Assembly: GCA_001574975.1 (NCBI GenBank) | Contig: KQ965735.1 | Coordinates: forward strand, 681,479-745,478 | From: Gonapodya prolifera JEL478 | Taxonomy: Eukaryota; Monoblepharomycota; Monoblepharidomycetes; Monoblepharidales; Gonapodyaceae | Direction of reading: 5' to 3' | DNA: 64,000 bases | Shown: piece by piece, positions 60,891 through 64,000 of the stretch | How positions within the stretch are numbered: the first letter of the stretch is position 1 | How the letters are laid out: the number at the start of each line of letters is the position of its first letter | Notes under the pieces: generated by a model | Told to the model about the DNA's origin: nothing | Seen by the model: only the letters and a program-made list of their open reading frames with translations | The model's database searches: none | Position numbers and translations under genes: made by a program

Positions 60891-62359
60891 TTAAACGGCC
60901 AATTTCCTTTCGTCAATTGGTGGCGACCTAGATGTAGCGTACATGTGAGAGCTAAGCAACACGAACACACCACCCAACAGCATCAACGGGTCGGGCGTCG
61001 TGTCGAAAATGATTATGGAAATGAGGGATGCTCCAACGATGGAGCACGAGCTGGCGAACGATTTGACCACGTTGTCTGTGTGCTGGTCCCGCGCAGACGA
61101 CAGTGATTCAAAGGGTCAGACACGAGAATTCCAATTACACAATTGAAAACGGTTCTAAACGCACACGAATGACGTAACCAACGAGGAGGCCGCCCACGGC
61201 CTGATTCAGGACGATGCCCCACGTCCAACTTGTGAACCCGTGAAACATTGCCCAGTCTTCAAACTTCCCCATCCACCAGTCTCTCGCACACAGAAATCCA
61301 GAAAATCCAGTACCGTACATTGATAGGTAGAGGTTGCAAAGCACGACGGGAGAGGATATTTGACGGTATGCGGAACGTGACAATGGAGAGCTCATTCGTG
61401 GAGACCACTTTCTGGAATCGGTTTCTTTGACAAGCCTTCACTGGCAACGTTCAATTTACCACGGGGACGGAAAGTACGAGGGGTTCCTTTTCTCACCGTT
61501 CCAGATAAACACCAGCAAATCCGCTGATGATTGCAGCAATACTAACGCAGGTAATTCCTATCACGTAGTTGTAGTGACCTTGATCCTTCGACGTTTCGTG
61601 TTCCTGGCCTTTCCAAGACAACGAAAATTTCGAGGATTCCGGTTCCTGTTTCTCCTGATCCCGGCCGGAAGGTCTCAAAACAGCAATCTGCGCCCCAGAC
61701 TCATGTCCGTATGGCGAAGTTTTCATTTGATATGAATTCTCAATCGAGGAATCCAAGACGACTTCTCCCTGTTCGACAAAAGCGTTCGGGGTCTGAGGGG
61801 TGACTGCTCTCTGGAGGCGAAACACGCTTGATTGACTCTTGGTCCACTCGGGAACTTGTACAAGCACCACCCCTATTGTCAGGAGCACAAGTGACAACCA
61901 TTGTCTCGCGCTGATTCTTTGGTTTAGCATGCTGACCGAGAAGAAAGCTGTTGTTAGGGTCTTGGTCTGGTAGGAGATTTGGAACGAGAACGTGTCCAGG
62001 CGCGAAATGGCGGCGTACAAAAGATTGTTCTGGAAGACATATAGAATTCTTCACGGAGGAAAGAGAAATATCCGCTCTGGTGAAAGAATCAGACGATATT
62101 ACCTTACTCACGACGGTACAGAGCTCCTCAGCCACAATCCCCGGTCCCGTTCCGATTCTAGCAGCTCGCGCCACGCGACCCTGTCAAGCCCGAGCGTCCG
62201 GACGAGCATCAGGGCGGACAGCGCGAGCTTGATTGCCTCTGCAGTGAGGATTGCGACGTGAACCGAGTAACCTCGCGCAAGCTTGAGCATCGCGAGCAGC
62301 GACACATTTTGTGCAACCAACGCAGTCAGGGACAGGAACGCGCGGGATCGCACCATCAT
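60891..62359 (-). CDS. nucleotide-sugar transporter (UDP-galactose/SLC35A type)
   Basis: Exons 62112-62359, 61497-62048, 61167-61435 and 60891-61075 give 417 residues with about ten hydrophobic helices. Family marks are VAQNVSLLAMLKLARG, AEAIKLALS, VPSILYVFQNNLLYAAISRL, FQISYQTKTLTTAFFSV, the WGIVLNQAVGGLLVGYVI helix and HNVVKSFASSCSIVGASLIS. These proteins bring UDP-sugars or CMP-sugars into the Golgi. A polar loop of about 85 residues (PQTPNAFVEQ ... KDQGHYN) sits between two helices and is longer than usual. The exon 2 acceptor was chosen to give the conserved QNNLLY. Divergent from the BioY-like gene, 135 bases apart. Confidence 0.88.
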
Positions 62360-62494
62360 GATTCCAGCACGTCACGTGGCGTCAGGGGTGCGTGAACCTG
62401 TCTGGTGGCGCGGTATTTCAGCCGGCGAGGAGAATAAAAACATCCTCGCATCCCCAATTCCGAGGCATCATCTCCATCACCCCAATTCAGCGCA
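62360..62494. promoter_or_regulatory. shared divergent promoter, sugar transporter and BioY-like gene
   Basis: 135 bases between two start codons that point away from each other. Confidence 0.5.
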
Positions 62495-63646
62495 ATGGAA
62501 CTCCTTGGAACACGCCGGATTCGAGTCCTTCCCCAGTTCTCGTCCAAAACCATTTCATTCCCTGTCTCTGGCCCCAAAATCACCGTGGAAACCCTTCGCC
62601 GTCGCATCTTCCACAACTATCAGGGTACGTTCCGACGATTCTTCGTTTCCGGCAATTGAACTGAACAATTCCGCTCTTTTTACCCGCCAGAACTCGTCGA
62701 ATCGCCCGAGAATGCATCGCTCCTCGGATGTGATGGCCAACCTCTCCCGGATGATGCCGAACTTGATCAATACTTGACCGATGAAACCAGTGTCGTTCGT
62801 CTCGAGCTCAAGAGGTACGTCTCTTGCTACGTGCAGAGTCTTTGGTCCACATTCTTCAAGAGTTGCATTTGACCCCGACTTCACCAGGCAACCGACGTAT
62901 TTCTCCTACGTCAGCCGTGTCTTAGACCATATTCCTTTCGCTAAATACACTGTTCCGGTGCTTCTCTGGGCAGTTTCAGTCCTCTTTATCGCTGCAAGCG
63001 CCCAGATGTCGTTTTACCTTCCCTGGGACACGGACAAGACTGTCCCTGTGACAATGCAAACCTTTGCGATTTTATTCATCGGCACTCTGGCTGGACCGGT
63101 ATGGGGATTCGTTGTTCCTTTCACTTACCTCCTCGCTGGAATCGCCGGTGCTCCTTTCTTCGCTGGTGAGTGTGAGATCATCTCTTCAACACAAAAACAT
63201 TTGATAACGTTTTATATGGTAAAACAGGGCAGAGATCCGGCTGGGCAAGCTTTTCTGGCGCAACGTGCGGCTACTTGATCTCCTACCCCATCGCTGGATG
63301 TCTGTGCGGGGCTCTGACGGTGTTCCGCGGCTTCGACAAGCGATTCATCACCACTGCTGCGACAATGGTCCTCGGCAATATCGTCATCTACCTCATCGGA
63401 GCAACGTGGCTTGGTGTTAAGCTCGGCTCGGCGTCGCGTGCCATGACTGCCGGCGTGCTTCCTTTCCTGCCAGGTTCGTTGCCGTTGTATTGGAGTTCGA
63501 GACATTACTCTATACGCTGACCATTGTTTTCTACAGGCGACGCAGTCAAAATCGTGATCGCAACGGCCCTCGTACCCGTAGGCTGGAAGTTTTTGTACTT
63601 TAGGGAGAGACAGAACGTTGAGGTGGACGTCGAGGCGGACAAGTAA
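62495..63646 (+). CDS. BioY-like biotin transporter with N-terminal ubiquitin-like domain
   Basis: Exons 62495-62624, 62691-62814, 62888-63165, 63228-63473 and 63537-63646 give 295 residues. Residues 1-85 form a beta-grasp-like domain (KITVETLRRRIFHNY, LLGCDGQPLPDDAELDQYL, VVRLELKR), similar to ubiquitin-like folds. The rest is a six-helix membrane domain with the BioY hallmarks TVPVTMQTFAILFIGTLAG and YLLAGIAGAPFFAG, a second Gly-rich strand (GATCGYLISYPIAG), VLGNIVIYLIG and AGVLPFLPGDAVKI. BioY is the biotin-binding S-component of bacterial ECF transporters; some work alone. No ECF ATPase partner lies nearby. A biotin transporter in a fungus would suit a biotin auxotroph. The gene has normal introns, so it is not contamination. 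The ubiquitin-like call is by pattern only. Confidence 0.85.
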
Positions 63647-64000
63647 TGGTTTTGGGCCCCCCACTCATTCACGACATTGATTTGGCTAATCGTTGGAACG
63701 ACAAAAGTAGTAGCGTTGGTAATGACAAGTGTTAACCCCACGAAGACGTAAAATATGATACATCTTCCTCCAATACTTGAAGAAGTTTACACACTTTCGC
63801 GTTACGTCCACGAAAAAGCAACGAGTGGCACCGGCGATACAAGCGCAAATGCCCTGTCTTTGTAAAACACTCTTCCATATGTACATTCCCAAGTGTTTTC
63901 TGCTCACTGATATAATGGACTCCATCTTGTGTGTTTGGAAAGCAGTGTCGGCAAGGGAGTCCCGACTGGCAGGGGAAGAGGGCTGGGGGGCTGGGTCTCT
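63647..64000. other. 3' flank, no gene seen
   Basis: AT-rich stretch after the BioY-like gene. No protein-like frame was found up to the window edge. Confidence 0.4.

Overview
This window is nuclear DNA of an intron-rich, GC-rich fungus, most likely an early-diverging (chytrid-like) one. That is an inference. It rests on short introns with GTRAGT-like donors in almost every gene, on fungal-type proteins (Esa1-type acetyltransferase, Spp1/Cfp1, AKR9 aldo-keto reductase), and on genes that many Dikarya lack or have diverged in (CCDC174, a LAMTOR1 that is easy to recognise, a BioY-type transporter). Genes lie on both strands, close together, with no operons. All exon models were spliced by hand from GT/AG (one GC/AG) sites and checked for codon phase.

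Layout. 1-179: end of a mitochondrial carrier. 502-955 (-): a 12-cysteine metallothionein. 1893-4310 (+): class II glutamine amidotransferase whose first exon is only the ATG. 4638-8030 (-): HSL-type alpha/beta hydrolase. 8721-10078 (+): LAMTOR1-like lysosomal adaptor. 11289-13073 (-): two-pass glycoprotein. 14024-15045 (+): alpha/beta hydrolase. 16997-19928 (-): MYST acetyltransferase (Esa1). 20390-23554: divergent pair of a decayed two-TM gene (-) and a secreted, GPI-anchored ThuA-domain protein (+). 23752-24464: broken small membrane-protein gene. 25630-27815 (-): aldo-keto reductase with about 15 exons. 28190-30169: decayed, tandemly repeated exon-like units. 31240-31930: repeat cluster. 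32421-34488 (+): CCDC174. 35479-37344 (+): membrane dipeptidase. 37732-42221 (-): TRP-like cation channel. 43538-45066 (+): unknown gene. 45153-47008 (-): unknown Pro/Ser-rich protein. 47402-48123 (-) and 48245-50803 (+): divergent uS14m and WDR74/Nsa1 genes. 50968-54493 (-): COMPASS PHD subunit Spp1/Cfp1. 55484-55744 (+): small Ser-rich protein. 56760-59670: two more copies of the 20.4-21.8 kb cassette. 60027-60743 (+): DUF427 protein. 60891-62359 (-) and 62495-63646 (+): divergent nucleotide-sugar transporter and BioY-like transporter with a ubiquitin-like N-terminus.

Shared themes. Two chromatin enzymes (NuA4 Esa1 and COMPASS Spp1) and two ribosome genes (mitochondrial uS14m, ribosome-assembly WDR74) are the housekeeping core. 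LAMTOR1 would anchor Rag-GTPase/TORC1 signalling on the vacuole.

The most unusual signals are two. (1) A GC-rich repeat family occurs four times, each copy inside an intron and in the same orientation as its host gene. Each copy carries a short hairpin whose stem shows compensatory base changes. This looks like an introner-type element or an intron-resident structured RNA. (2) A cassette (conserved TATA promoter, two-TM gene, divergent ThuA 5' end) was duplicated into three copies, of which only some parts stay intact.
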